DNA from: Tretioscincus oriximinensis
Lineage: Eukaryota; Chordata; Lepidosauria; Squamata; Gymnophthalmidae
Direction: 5' to 3'
Assembly (NCBI GenBank): GCA_022410635.1
Contig: JAJVDF010000140.1
Span: 151,137-215,136 of the forward strand
Length of the DNA stretch: 64,000 bases
Below, in pieces: positions 1-10,549 of this stretch. The notes below the pieces were generated by a model. It searched no databases. It saw only the letters and a program-made list of their open reading frames with translations, and was not told the DNA's origin. A program made the translations under genes and the position numbers. Positions within the stretch are counted from its first letter, which is position 1. Every line of letters starts with the position of its first letter.

Positions 1-15
1 TTCTGTATCCTACAG

Positions 16-221
16 TTAGAGGTTTTCCTTTTGCAACGCATTGTTGAAACAAGTGAAGAGGCAGACATACTCTCCATGAGCCAGTTTCAGCTGGCTCCCC
101 CCATTCTACAAGACCAAACTAAAGCAAAATTGGAAGCCATGGTGGCAGAAATCCGAAGTCTCCTTTCTCGCCTCACTAATCTGAGAATGCAACATCTTTT
201 TATGATTCTTGCTTCACCAAG
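16..221 (+). CDS. CDK5RAP3: CDK5RAP3 antepenultimate coding exon
   Basis: The exon follows a splice acceptor (tacag at 11-15) and ends before a gttggt donor. Read from 16 in frame 0 it gives 68 codons plus two bases. The segments ADILSMSQFQLAPPILQ and LRMQHLFMILASPR match the C-terminal part of CDK5RAP3 (C53/LZAP) as I know it from mammals. CDK5RAP3 is the substrate adaptor of the UFL1-DDRGK1 UFM1 ligase at the ER membrane, acting in ribosome UFMylation and ER-phagy. The residues here look like helical bundle sequence with no catalytic site. The upstream part of the gene lies outside the window. Confidence 0.93.
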
Positions 222-1881
222 GTTGGTGACCATTACTCCTTACCTTGGATATTCAGGATCTTTATTTTCTAATCTGCGGAGCCTCCAAACCACAGATAAA
301 TTGCTTCTGGAATGAAATGAGAACTTTGATAAGAAAAATGTTGACAAGAAGAACCAATAGTGCAGCCTAGAAATTTTGGAGGGGGAATCTGGAATTACAT
401 ATGTAGAATCGTGAGATTTAAAAATCATAGATTTCTATTATTGTTGGAAGGAAACAGCATCATATCTATGAGAGAAGTTCAGTGATCCCTTAACAGCATT
501 TCTAACTGGAGGAGTGCTTAGTTTCGTTTCATGTTTGTTTAGTTCAGTCTTATGATTGGTCGGAAATCTTTTAATTTTATTTTTATCTGTGGAATCATTC
601 GTTTAACTACTCAAAGTTACTACTTTTTGGTGCTATCATTTTGTGTCCCAACTCTTGGTTGACTGCGTATGATTTATATGCAGTGTTCTTAAGAGATGCA
701 TCAGGTACCTATGCTGAACACATTCAGATGTCTAGTGAAGATGCACCTGTTTATTCTTGCCTTTGGCTGAGCCAAAAATTCCTCCCTCCTTGAAGACACT
801 GTTCTATTTTTATTTTTCTATTTTAATCTGATGTATGGTTTTTTTTTATTGTGACCTGCCCTGAGACATTTGGGTATAGAACAGAATATAAATATAAGTA
901 AGTAAGTAAATATTGGACTGGCAATGTTCTGCTTTCCACACCACTTTCTACTAAGTTACCTCCTATTTAGGATTAAAAAAGGCTATAACGGTTCTCTTGA
1001 GATGTCGTGATCTGTATGAGTTGCTATGATCTACGTTTGAGATAATATGGTAATCAGTAGCGGCTGGTGCACTTTGAGATTGGGGGGGGCGCAAAATCAG
1101 TGCTTTCCTAACACCGCCGAGGTTGGAGAAAGCTCCCTTCTTCCAGCCTCAGTGATGTTAGGAAAGGGGCTGGGGGGTGGGTACATTCAAGCACTTACCT
1201 TCTCTCTTTCAGTCTGCAAGTTGAATGCCAATACAAAATGGCAGCTCAATGGAGACTGAGAGAGACTGTAGCCCCTCCCAGGTAGCCCTGGGATTTGCGA
1301 CACCTTTTGTCAATTAAAAAAGCTGCCTGGAGCTTTTTGATTTGTTGGCAGTTCCCCTATGAAGGGCTATGATTGGCCAATAGTTCTCCATTGCTTTCTA
1401 TGGAGATTTTATCATTGATTTTAATCCCTTAGTGTTCAGCGGATCTCACGAACCCAGAGGCAAGCCACCACTGATGGTAATACATGCCACGTTGTTATGA
1501 GGATCCTTGCCCTGCAGTTGTATATTTTTAAAAAATAACTATGATTGCATAGTTAGAACTAGAAATGTCTGAAAATACAAGAGCAACATTTTAAAAAGAT
1601 TATGCTTTTAGTACTAAAACTGAAGCACTGTTCTTGATTCTATTAATCAAGAGGGGGGAAATCCTTCCCTAGAATGTAAATTCATTTATATTAAACCCAA
1701 CCTTTTTTATCAATGAAAAAAAGTAATGGGTGGCCTTATTTGGTTTGAGGATTGGATTATCTGAAATGTATTTTCAGACATTTTAAATCTGATAACGCTG
1801 AAACACTAGGATTGGATAAATGTAGTATGTTCAGCAGGATTCAAGATTGCTGTAGAAACATTTAATATGCTTCTGTTTCAG
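222..1881 (+). other. CDK5RAP3: CDK5RAP3 intron
   Basis: Phase-2 intron with a gttggt donor and a pyrimidine-rich ttctgtttcag acceptor. It carries one hAT element (1055-1473). The rest is AT-rich sequence in which I see nothing else, apart from a possible decayed repeat tail near 830-910. Confidence 0.85.
1055..1473. mobile_element. Non-autonomous hAT-type DNA transposon
   Basis: The 419-bp element starts CAGTAGCGGCTGGTGC and ends GCAAGCCACCACTG, whose reverse complement is CAGTGGTGGCTTGC, so the ends form imperfect terminal inverted repeats. It is flanked by a perfect 8-bp duplication, ATGGTAAT, at 1047-1054 and 1474-1481. Eight-base duplications with a CAG-type terminus are the hAT hallmark. 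There is no transposase frame; the interior is G-rich then T-rich. Confidence 0.85.
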
Positions 1882-2053
1882 GTATGTGGATCGAGTGACT
1901 GAACTTCTTCATCAGAAATTAAAACAAGCTGATGTCCTAGAGTTGAAGCAGGAGCTGATGGTTCAGAAGAGGCAAGAGACTCTGGAAGAACAAGCCAATC
2001 TAGAGCCAAAGCTTGACGTCCTTGTGCAGAAAACCAGAGATTTACAAAAATTG
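1882..2053 (+). CDS. CDK5RAP3: CDK5RAP3 penultimate coding exon
   Basis: The first base completes an Arg codon split across the intron, then 57 codons run from YVDRVTELLHQKLKQ to RDLQKL, ending exactly at a gtgagt donor (phase 0). The heptad-rich Lys/Glu/Leu content (QADVLELKQELMVQKRQ) fits the C-terminal helices of CDK5RAP3. The match to the mammalian protein, recalled and not aligned, is nearly continuous, so this exon looks intact and under constraint. Confidence 0.94.
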
Positions 2054-2277
2054 GTGAGTGCAATGAGGATCACAAAAATGGAGACCTGGAACTTTCTCCA
2101 AGTGTAAACAAATGTCATTGCACAGGTACACTAATGCACCATTTACCTCTACAACAAGAATGATACAATGTCTTCCAAAATAAAGTGAAAGGTTCTGCCA
2201 AACGAAGGAATTTGGGCTGTTTCCAGATGACAAGAGGAAAATGCAGGATTTTATTTAGATCCTGTGATTGTTTCTAA

Positions 2278-3286
2278 GGCTGCAGATGCACTAGGGCTAA
2301 AAATGGAAACTAAAGCACTTTGGAAATCTCCGAAGCGAATGCTAAATCCCCTATCCGTTTCCAGTCGTGTTTCAACATCTCCACAGAACACGTGGTGACA
2401 TTGGATCCCCTTTGTTCCCTCCCACCTAGCTGCTCCATCCGCAGCTGCTGGGTGACTCCTCCCTCTTCTTTATCTCTACTTCTGTTCCCAGCAGGAGCTG
2501 CTGCTTCCCCACTCCTTCCTCCTTCTTTCAGGGAGGGAGGGGGGGAGCTTCAGGCTGACAATGGGAAGGGGTCTTGAAGCTGTTACTCCACCCCCTCCCT
2601 GAACAGAGAATGGCTGAGAAACCTACTAGGATGGATGTCTGGATGTTGCCTCTGGGATGGAGCAATAGGCAGGACTCCTGAAATACCNTTTGCAGGGAGT
2701 CATGAACAGGAGCATATTTTGCTTTCCTCTGTTNGGACTGCCCAGGTGCATCCGGTGGGCCTCTGTGTGACACAGAATGCTGGACTTGATGGGCTGTGGC
2801 CTGATCCAGTATGGCTCTTCTTATGTTCTTATGTTCTTTTTCTCTGCTCAGAAAGGGGATGGAAAGGAGGCTTTGACCCCCAATCCCAGCTGGGTCGCTT
2901 CCCTTCCCATTGTCAACCCCAAGCTCCTCCCTCCCTCCCTGAAATAAGAAGGAAGGGGGCCACAGAAAATAACACGTGCGCAGCAACCCAGCCCGGAAGC
3001 GCCCCCTTCCACTATTGGCTGGGGATTCAGTGCGAACCTGGAACGGGAGCACATGCACAAAGGAGAGCGGTTATGGGCAGTTCCATAGTTGGAGTAGAAT
3101 TAACACAAATGGCAAAAAACAGCAGTGGCGTCAGGTTTTAACAAAGAATTCCGTGGCAGAAACGAGTGGTGTGCATACTGAGGAAGGTGGGAGCGCTCCG
3201 CAGTTGTTTTTTCTGTTGACCAAATGTGCACAGAGGACACCAAATACGCTGTAGCGTCCGTTTTTAACCCTAGTGTGTTTGCAGCC
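2278..3286. mobile_element. Harbinger-type DNA transposon, interrupted
   Basis: The left end GGCTGCAGATGCACTAGGG and the reverse complement of the right end, GGCTGCAAACACACTAGGG, form terminal inverted repeats that continue into TAAAAA. A TAA triplet flanks both sides (2275-2277, 3287-3289), the 3-bp TWA duplication typical of PIF/Harbinger. A second internal inverted repeat pairs 2510-2580 with 2890-2960, with a CR1 3' end between the arms. No transposase frame is visible. The GC-rich interior contrasts with the AT-rich intron. Confidence 0.8.
2605..2848 (+). mobile_element. CR1-type LINE 3' end nested in Harbinger element
   Basis: Contains the CR1 3' block ACAGAATGCTGGACTTGATG, then GGCCTGATCCAGTATGG, ending in repeated TTCTTATG units, the usual CR1 tail. 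It lies between the inner inverted-repeat arms of the surrounding element, so it inserted after that element. Left border approximate. Confidence 0.85.
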
Positions 3287-3289
3287 TAA

Positions 3290-3430
3290 GAGGCACGGTG
3301 GCGCAGAGGNTAAGAACAGGCCTTTCAATAGGGAGGTAATTTGTTCGAGGCCCATGTGTCTGCTGTGGAGAGGAGTGAGTGCCCTCTACAGGCCTTAGCC
3401 AACCTAGCTGTTCATAGGGCAAACATGGAC
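3290..3430 (+). mobile_element. tRNA-derived SINE (type B) fragment
   Basis: Begins with a Pol III A-box-like GGTGGCGCAGAGG and has a B-box-like GTTCGAGGCCC about 45 bases on, as in tRNA-derived SINEs. It starts directly at the right flank of the Harbinger-type element. Copies of the same family lie at 22918-23205, 23513-23650 and 52866-53170. Confidence 0.65.
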
Positions 3431-4339
3431 CCATATCTTGCCTGGTATTTGTTTCCGTGATGATTTGTTGGCACAAAATGCCCAAGCACACACAAGTGCC
3501 CATTCCCATGCTTGCACAGTTCCTTCGCACTTGTGCTATGGGCATTTTCCCCAGGAAAAAAAGTTTGGAAGTAAGTGCAAGACACGAAAAGCAGCATTTC
3601 TATGAGGAATGTTGCTCCCCCCACAACAGTGAGATTTCAACTCAATATTCCAGGTTTATCTTGGGATTTCTACAGGTACATGTGGCAATTCCAGTATAAT
3701 GCCAGGATTGTCTCAGGTTTTAGACCCTTTCTAGATACAGCCCCTGCCAAGCTTAGAGAAGAAGAGCTTACTAGACATACTAATGAGTCAGCAAATGTAG
3801 AGCTGAAAGCTGAAGAAATCATTGTGGGCATCTTAAAAAAGAAGGACAAGCTGCTCAAGATGGAATTGCTGTTTCTGCAGAGAATGATAGATGGGTGGCT
3901 TAACACCCATTTGGTTCTGATTCTAAAAGAGTGCAGTTCTTAGTATTTTGTGGTCCCAGATGTGTGGTACAGAAAGTAGAGGGTTTCAGGTTTGACTAGA
4001 TCCTTCTCCTGAAGAAGAAAACACAGACTATTTCTGAAGTTGCCAAGGAAACTGCATGGCTGTATCCATATTGTCACATGAAGTCAATATGGCCATAGGT
4101 AGAGGGCATCCAACAGTAGAATGTATAGGCAAGAAGGCAAAATATTGTAACTCATGTGTAGAAACATGTTGCAGGGTTTCTTCCCCATCTATTTTTTTTT
4201 AATTAAGTATTTTGCTGGACCAAACCTCTGGGGAACCTTGCCCGGTGGTCTGTACTCTGTTCACAGAGTGGCCAGCCAACTGCACATGGAAGTTTGCCAG
4301 CAAGACCTGAATACACAGATTGCTGTGCTTCACAACTAG

Positions 4340-4475
4340 TCACAGTTCTTTGGAGTTCTCTCAGCTACACCTACTTCACAAGGTATCTGTTCTAAGAGAA
4401 GAACAGAAAATTATGTAAGCTACTTTGAGTCCCTTTGGGTTGAGAAAATTGGATATAAAAACCAACACACACCCT
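4340..4475 (+). mobile_element. SINE fragment, 3' half
   Basis: CACAGTTCTTTGGAGTTCTC, CACCTACTTCACAAGG and a TTGAGTCCC...GGATATAAAAACC end are diverged from the body of the type A SINEs at 38378 and 56906. The tRNA-like head is missing. Confidence 0.6.
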
Positions 4476-5182
4476 CCTCCTCTTCTTCCTTCTCCTTCTC
4501 CTCCTTGCAACCTTCCAGTGGCAGCTGATCTTTGGAGACAAATAACATTTTATTGACTTGCAAGCTTTGATAGTCCCTTTTCTTGTCTTCGCCTGCAAAT
4601 GCACCATGTAAAGCAAAAGAGGGGAAATTGAGAGATTATATTTGTTACATAGATTTGTGGAAGTGGACCACCATGAGAGGTTCTTCTTCTATATAACTTT
4701 TGCGGAGATATGTTTCTGCATTGATTTTTGATCATTTACTGCAGCATTGACCAAATGCCACCTCTTCTGGCAGACCACCAGAATGATGCAGTCGGGGATT
4801 TCTTAGTTGCATTTTTGAGCTAAAACTCATGACTCCTGAAAGATTTCTGCCTAGTCCTGCTGATGAATGGATTTGTCCAGCTTTTGCAGGCTCAGGTAGT
4901 TTCTCACATGAGTGGTTCCACAAAATGACATGGTGGAATTATAGTACAATCAAATTTAGGAGCCACCCTTGCTTGGTGGACATCTCACAGAATAGCTTTT
5001 ATTTAAAGAACTCACTGTATCTGAATAACCACTCTATATTATACCATTATTAAAGATATAAACTCGAAACTTCATAGGAGCTTTTTTTCAGGGAGATACT
5101 GTTTATCATCTGATCACGCCAACATCTTTGAGGGACAAAGAGGGCCCATGACACTTATTTCAAGTGGATTCACTCGTTCCAT

Positions 5183-5228
5183 AGCTGGTTACGCAAACAG
5201 ACTGGTTACGCAGATTGGTTACGCAAGC
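5183..5228 (+). repeat. Three tandem GTTACGCA motifs
   Basis: GTTACGCAA, GTTACGCAG and GTTACGCAA occur at 5188, 5205 and 5218, each after TGG. The core resembles C/EBP and PAR-bZIP sites. Whether it is a regulatory cluster or a short degenerate tandem repeat cannot be told from sequence. Confidence 0.4.
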
Positions 5229-5329
5229 ACACTGCCATTAAAAAAAATTGAATACTTGATAAACCAGGAGGAACCTTTGTGCTGATGCTGCAAGTACCAG
5301 TCGTTAGGTGTAGCATTATTTACACCCAC

Positions 5330-5680
5330 CTGCCTTTGCTTATTTATTTGCATTTTTATACCAATTGAAAAATCACAGTTTAAAAGTGAACTCACTAAAA
5401 CAACCAGTAATAGTGAAAGGTGAAGTTGTTTCTTCAGCCAAAGCCAGGGTAAAGAAATGTGTCTTCACCATACATTGAGGACATTCCACAAACATGAGTT
5501 CATTTTTAGTTGTGCTTTTATATTGGGGTTTGTTGCAATCTACTCTGAAACATCTGGGTATAGGCTGGCTTAGAAATGCCAGTAAGCAAATCATATACAC
5601 CACACAGCATGACGGACAGATTGACCCCACATTGCAATGAGAATAAAAATAGACTGCATAAAAGCACAAGACCTTTCAAT
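5330..5680 (-). repeat. Degenerate interspersed repeat
   Basis: A reversed retroposon-like tail (TTATTTATTTGCATTTTTATAC) is followed by AGGGTAAAGAAATGTGTCTT, resembling part of the repeat at 10550-11050 and suggesting a common old family. Class unresolved. Confidence 0.35.
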
Positions 5681-5927
5681 AAGGGATAATTAGAGCTAAG
5701 AAAACTTCCATTAGGCTGCCAACAGCCTGCAAGAGGTAATGTGGAATCTAAATAGTGTAAGGTTCCATGATTGTTTCTTGAACTTTATGGACAACATTCT
5801 TAATACAGTGTTAAACAGTTTGGGGTTTGTTCCTTGTCTGGAGGCCTCCTAAGTCGAAACTTTTCAGTAAAGTAAAACTGCAGTATTTTGAACTCAAGGA
5901 AAACCTAACAAATATTCTTTCTTTCAG

Positions 5928-5993
5928 ATTGAGGCTGATCTCTCTAAGCGGTACAATGGTCGACCTGTGAACTTGATGGGTGCCTCCCTATGA
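5928..5993 (+). CDS. CDK5RAP3: CDK5RAP3 terminal exon with stop codon
   Basis: After the attctttctttcag acceptor the frame reads IEADLSKRYNGRPVNLMG then ASL and TGA at 5991-5993. This is the conserved CDK5RAP3 C-terminus (mammals end in GRPVNLMG and three or four more residues), which fixes gene identity, strand and the 3' limit of the coding region. It joins in phase 0 to the exon ending at 2053. Confidence 0.96.
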   Translation: MEADLSKRYNGRPVNLMGASL

Positions 5994-6166
5994 AATCTCC
6001 TCATACATGAATAAGGGCTCTTCCAAGGTGGAGCTACAGGACATTTTCCACATCTGTCATAAACAAGAGGGGAGAAGAGCATCCAGTTGGGTAGACTCTA
6101 GAAGTGGGACTGAGCAATTTTCCCTACATGGATCTCTTATACGTGTTAATAGATCATTGATGGTTG

Positions 6167-6172
6167 AATAAA
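6167..6172 (+). promoter_or_regulatory. CDK5RAP3: CDK5RAP3 poly(A) signal
   Basis: AATAAA lies 174 bases after the stop codon and is the first canonical signal downstream. Cleavage is expected about 10-30 bases later, giving a short 3' UTR of about 200 bases. Confidence 0.7.
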
Positions 6173-6199
6173 GTTGCCACCTTCACGTTGAGTTCCAGG

Positions 6200-7080
6200 G
6201 TAAGAACAGAGTGGCTACTGTTTGGTATCTTTCTGGGATATTACTCTGTTTCAAAATTTGATGGACCTCAACAAAAGCTTGCTACCTTTTGATTGCAGAG
6301 ATCCTTGGATCTGGGATTCTAGTTTGCTTGGTTCTAGAGACTAATATTCCGAAGACAATAGACTCCCATCTCTTTCTTGTATGATAATCAAGCCTTCTTT
6401 CCTCCCTTTAGGGTATGTTATCATTCCCTCATTTTATTCAGGGAAGATACTATACAACTCTTCCCATTTCTCTCTGAAGAGACCATGAACACTGATTGAA
6501 GCTTAAAAAAGAGATTGTGACCAAATGAGTTTTCCTTGCTATGTGAGCAGCTGGCTACTTCCTGTATTTGAGGAACAAAAAGTTCATTATTTTGGTTNTT
6601 GGGGTTTAATGCAACCTTATTTGAGTCCCTGTCATAAATGTTATGTGGAATTCAAAGGCTGCCCCCAAAACTTGGAGCATTAAATCACACTCCTCCTCAT
6701 CTATCCATATGAAATAGTAATGTGTTTGCCTTTCAGACGTGGGAATATAGTCACTGTTCTTCTATAAGCATTCAATTTCCTTTCAGTCTCATCAAAAGCC
6801 TAACTGTGAGTGACAGGTGGGTGGTAGACTAGGCAGAGCCATCGTGAGTGTGTCCTTCCCACCCACAGCTGGCATTCAGGAAGAGGATGTGTCAAGTCAT
6901 CCCTAAGCTAAGGATCAAAGGCAGGGATGCCTGTGGGTTGCTTCTCGTCTAGTCTTGGACCTGTGACCATTGTCTCTTATTCTGGCAGAAGATACCATGG
7001 AAAGCTACACTGCTAACCTCTCTTCCTTTTATTGGGGAGGGGGGAGAAGAGGGTGATCAGTTTGGTGTTGGGGGGGGAAG
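6200..7080. other. Intergenic, nothing recognised
   Basis: Directly downstream of CDK5RAP3. No exon with both splice sites and an extended frame, and no clear repeat, was recognised. Confidence 0.5.
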
Positions 7081-7400
7081 TGATTCGATTTTAATTTCAT
7101 AGGAGAGCAGTTGATTCATTGCTCTTTGTCGGTGGTGTTGACTCTCGTAATGACTTTCCATCAAAATGAAAAGTGGAATGACAGCGTTCATTATTCCTGC
7201 TGCTTGTTATCTCAGCGGCGGGGGGAGTGCTGCCCCCTCCCCCCCACACCGCCTTTCAGCCATCCTGGACAGTGAGTGATGGGCCCTATTAATCACCGAC
7301 CCCGCGGACTCTGGCGGACACACGCTACTCGGCAGAGAAGGGGAGAGAGATAAGGCACCAGCAGCCGCTCCAATCAATTAACGTCAAACGGGACTATCCA
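7081..7400. promoter_or_regulatory. Candidate conserved non-coding element, GC-rich
   Basis: This is a local GC- and CpG-rich island in AT-rich DNA, holding CTCAGCGGCGGGG, CCGACCCCGCGGACTCTGG and ACACACGCTACTCGGC, plus homeodomain-like ATTAATCA and CAATCAATTAA. There is no repeat signature or long frame. The composition fits an enhancer or small CpG island; conservation is inferred, not measured. Confidence 0.35.
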
Positions 7401-8159
7401 GCCCCTCCTTCGTTCCCTGCTTTTCACCCTCTTGTGGTTACAGAGGTGGACATATGTGTGGGGGCACCACAGAANGAGCAAATAGGTGCTCTCCTCTCTT
7501 TGGCCATTGGTGAGACTTTTTGCTAGAGTCCAGCCTCTTTTATCGAAGCCAAGTGCTTCTAGGTTAAGAGTTTTAAAGCCAGAATTGCTGCTATCACATA
7601 TACACACACATCCCCAAAGTGCCATTTCTGTTCCCTTCTTCCCTCCCAGTTTCAACTGCTTTGACACATTTGTACTTCTCTGAAACCATTTCCAACATCA
7701 TAAATAGTTTGCTTCCCTTAAAAGCCTGTTAGAATATTTTTATATTCTTTGCCTTGTTGTACTTACAACCCCTTAAGTCACTGTAGGGGAAGAAGGCTCT
7801 TGACGCTGCTTCCAGGCTTTTCTTTCCACTAGACTTGGGTATTCTAGAATAAAGCATAGCCTAGACAGCTTTATTCTGGATTCTTCATGCTTTACTCCAA
7901 TTATAGTGGAATAAGTAAGTGATACCTGAATACTGCTTTTTGAAACCCTTACAGCTACCTTCACAGAGTGATTCTTTTTCAAAAGAAGTTTAACCAAGAT
8001 CCTAAATATAATGTGTGGACAATAAAAAGCAAAGGCAAGTAACCATTTTCAGTACAAGTATATTAGTCCCATATCCACATTTTATTCCCCCCCACAGCAT
8101 AATTAACCTGTCTGCTTTCTCAATTTTAGGTGTTTTATTTGTTCTCTCTATATTAATCT
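7401..8159. other. Intergenic, nothing recognised
   Basis: Mixed-composition sequence without clear repeats or a splice-flanked frame. Confidence 0.45.
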
Positions 8160-8600
8160 TGCTCCGGACTATAAAGAACTAACTAAATATTCATCAGAAT
8201 GTAAATTAGAATGCTGAACTTCTTTTGAAAATAACAACAGGAAAAATGACAGTATTTAAGAAGAATGAGGGTCGAATTAAATGTGACAATAATTGTCCGA
8301 TTCAAAAGCACATGAGATTTTTTTTTAATTGAATTAACATGCATGGAAGAGTGCAGTTTTAATTGCCCTGCAGTCTGTATGAAAGGCAGACGGAACAATG
8401 GAATCTCTGCCCTTGGACACTGTTCTTTGAGCCTTGTGGAAATTAAGCTCCCATTGGCCTCAGTGACAACTTCCCTCCCCTCAAGCTAATAATACTGAGG
8501 AAAAAGTCATTTTTATTAAGCTTGCATCTGAGGAAAGAAGGGTTAAAGTCCCTGATGAAATTTTTAGGGCCTCAGGCCTGCTATTCATTTTTTTTAAAAA
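8160..8600. promoter_or_regulatory. Candidate conserved non-coding element, AT-rich
   Basis: Repeat-free DNA dense in homeodomain-like cores, with AACTAACTAAATATTCAT, TTTAATTGAATTAACATGC, GGAAATTAAGCTCCCATTGG and TTTTATTAAGCTTGCATC. It looks like a developmental enhancer, but this is judgement from texture only. Confidence 0.3.
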
Positions 8601-8879
8601 AATATCTGATGTGCTTTAGTATTATGTCTCATTAAGCCTACAGAAGACAGACATTCAAATGCATAAAAGGTAGCAGATAGAAAATATTATGAATTAAAAG
8701 TTGGCTTGCAGATTTATTTATTTTTTAAAAAAATACTGTCCAGCTACAAATGAGGAATATGAAGGATTCTCCCTGCAGTGGAGTTTCATATTATCATCTA
8801 GTATCTCTACCAAGATTCTTCATTGATGTTCATAAGGGACCTTGCCCACAGAAGCTCAAGCCTATCCTTCTCCTTTCCC

Positions 8880-9590
8880 TCATTTTGTTCTCATGATAAT
8901 CTTGTGAATTTGGTTCATCCAACCAGCAGTACTGGTCCAGAGTCACTCAGTGAGTTTCATGGCACAGTGTGTGTTTGAACTCAGATCTCTCGGGTCCTAT
9001 TTAGTCTATACATAACTCTATTTACACCTAAATTTTAATCCAGCTTTAGTTCAGCAGTACTGGTCCAGAGTCATTCAGTGAGTTTCGGGTCTTATTTAGC
9101 CTATACATAACTCTATTTACACTAGGCTGGCCAGATGACCCCTTTTGGGGGGACGGGGTTTGAAAACCTGTTTTTGGGGTACCTCCCGGTTTTTTCTGAG
9201 GAAAAAAACAACAAAACAAAACGAAAAATGAAATAAAATCTTTTTTTGAATTTTTTTTTCTCAGAAAAAACTGGGAGGCACCCCAAAACTGGGTTTTCAC
9301 CCCCCCCCCCAAAGGGGTAATCTGGTCAGCTTAATTTACATCTAAACTTTAATCCAGTTTTAGTTCAGCAGTACTGGTCCAGAGACACTCAGTGAGTTTC
9401 GGGTCCTATTTAGTCTATACATAACTCTATTGACACCTAAAATTTAATCTACCTTTAGTTCAGCAGTACTGGTCTAGAGTCACTCAATGAGTTTCACGAC
9501 GCAGTGTGTGTTTGAACTCAGATATCTCGGGTCCTATTTAGTCTATACATAACTATATTTACATCTAAATTTTTAACTAGCTTTAATTCA
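8880..9590 (-). repeat. Four-copy tandem repeat built on an antisense SINE
   Basis: A unit starting CAGCAGTACTGGTCCAGAGT and ending in TATACATAACTCTATT...CCAGCTTTAGTT recurs at about 8924, 9052, 9366 and 9459. Units 1 and 4 keep ACAGTGTGTGTTTGAACTCA; units 2 and 3 lack that ~30-bp block and read AGTTTCGGGTC. The core resembles the reversed head of a tRNA-derived SINE. A MITE (9123-9333) sits inside unit 2. Confidence 0.85.
9123..9333. mobile_element. hAT-type MITE, TAGRCTGACCAGAT family, copy 1
   Basis: Starts TAGGCTGGCCAGATGACCCC and ends GGGGTAATCTGGTCAGCTTA, forming long terminal inverted repeats. Flanking octamers ATTTACAC (9115) and ATTTACAT (9334) differ at one base, consistent with an 8-bp hAT duplication. 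The element is almost a complete palindrome around an A/T-rich centre, with TTTTTTCTGAGG opposing CTCAGAAAAAA. Confidence 0.88.
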
Positions 9591-9599
9591 CCTTCACAA

Positions 9600-10304
9600 T
9601 AAGAACATATTTTCTTATCTTATTTAACCCAAAGGTGGTTTTTCTGAATTAAATCAAGCCAAAAGCAAATTAGGTATGTTATTCTAAAAGTGTGTTATTC
9701 TAAAAGTATGTTATTCTGAAAGTGGCGTGAAGCTGGATTAAAATTTTAGTGTGAATGCAGGGTAATCTCTGGAGGCAGCTACTTTCAACAATAAGGAAAC
9801 TAAAATCCTTATCCTATATTCCCTTGGATGATCCGTTTTAATGAATGAAGATTAGAAGATTACACATACTCAGTTTCATAATTAAAGTAGTGATACGTGA
9901 GGTATATACAAAGCAGAACTTTGATTTCCTGTAGCTTCAACTAATTTGGGGTGAATGACAGTAAGGATGGCTGTTAAAAAATCTGTTCTTTAAATAATCT
10001 ATTTCCAAGTGCTCAGCTAAGTCCCCAAAGGGATTTTAGTCAACTTTCAGAACCCTACAATGCCTTATTTGCAAAAAGCTTTGGAAGCACACATGCACCT
10101 TGATCTCTTTCCTAGCACAACCAGCCACCACAGGTGCAGCATTATGTCTCATGCTATAATATTGAATTAACTGACTTCATGCAATATTTTAAGCACTTTG
10201 TTTCTATTACATTTCCAATTTAATTTTGGTGTTATCTTCTGTTTTGGATGGATGTTGGCCCTGTTACTTTTGGAGCTATGCAGGGAATTGTTAAAGTAGA
10301 AGGG
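9600..10304. other. Intergenic, nothing firm
   Basis: AT-rich. A small ATGTTATTCTRAAAGT repetition occurs at about 9675-9725; nothing else recognised. Confidence 0.45.
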
Positions 10305-10410
10305 TTTATTTATTATTATTATTATCATCATCATCATTATCATTATTATCATTATTATTGATGATGATGATATTTTTATTTTTATATTTATATTTATTTA
10401 TTTTTTATTA
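10305..10410. repeat. ATT/ATC trinucleotide microsatellite
   Basis: Runs of TTATTATTATTA, CATCATCATCAT and GATGATGATGA grade into TTTATATTTA. The two halves are partly self-complementary. Confidence 0.9.
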
Positions 10411-10549
10411 TTAATGCTTTCCCAGGTAAACTATTAAGCACTTCTAGATGTTCTAACAAGACTTGGAGGACCCCTACAGACTTTGCCAATCTAATAGCCC
10501 TCAGACTGTTTTTAACTACCTTTCCTATCATGCACACTAATTCTGATGA

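Larger units (their letters stand above)
2054..5927 (+). other. CDK5RAP3: CDK5RAP3 last intron
   Basis: Phase-0 intron with a gtgagt donor and an attctttctttcag acceptor. It holds the Harbinger-type element with nested CR1 tail, two SINE fragments, a CTT-rich microsatellite near 4468-4505, a short inverted repeat near 3476-3545 (AGCACACACAAGTGC against GCACTTGTGCT), and a triple GTTACGCA motif. An open stretch at 3575-3943 was considered and rejected as coding. Confidence 0.85.

Noticed and set aside
1047..1259. 70-codon frame in a CDK5RAP3 intron
   Set aside because: Lies inside the hAT element.
2689..2734. Isolated n bases, here and throughout the window
   Set aside because: Best read as low-confidence base calls in a draft assembly, not biology.
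2528..3058. 176-codon minus-strand frame
   Set aside because: Runs straight through a Harbinger-type element and a nested CR1 tail; a GC-content artefact.
3575..3943. 122-codon open frame in the last CDK5RAP3 intron
   Set aside because: No splice acceptor or donor in phase, no known protein; it lies between terminal CDK5RAP3 exons whose joined frame skips it.
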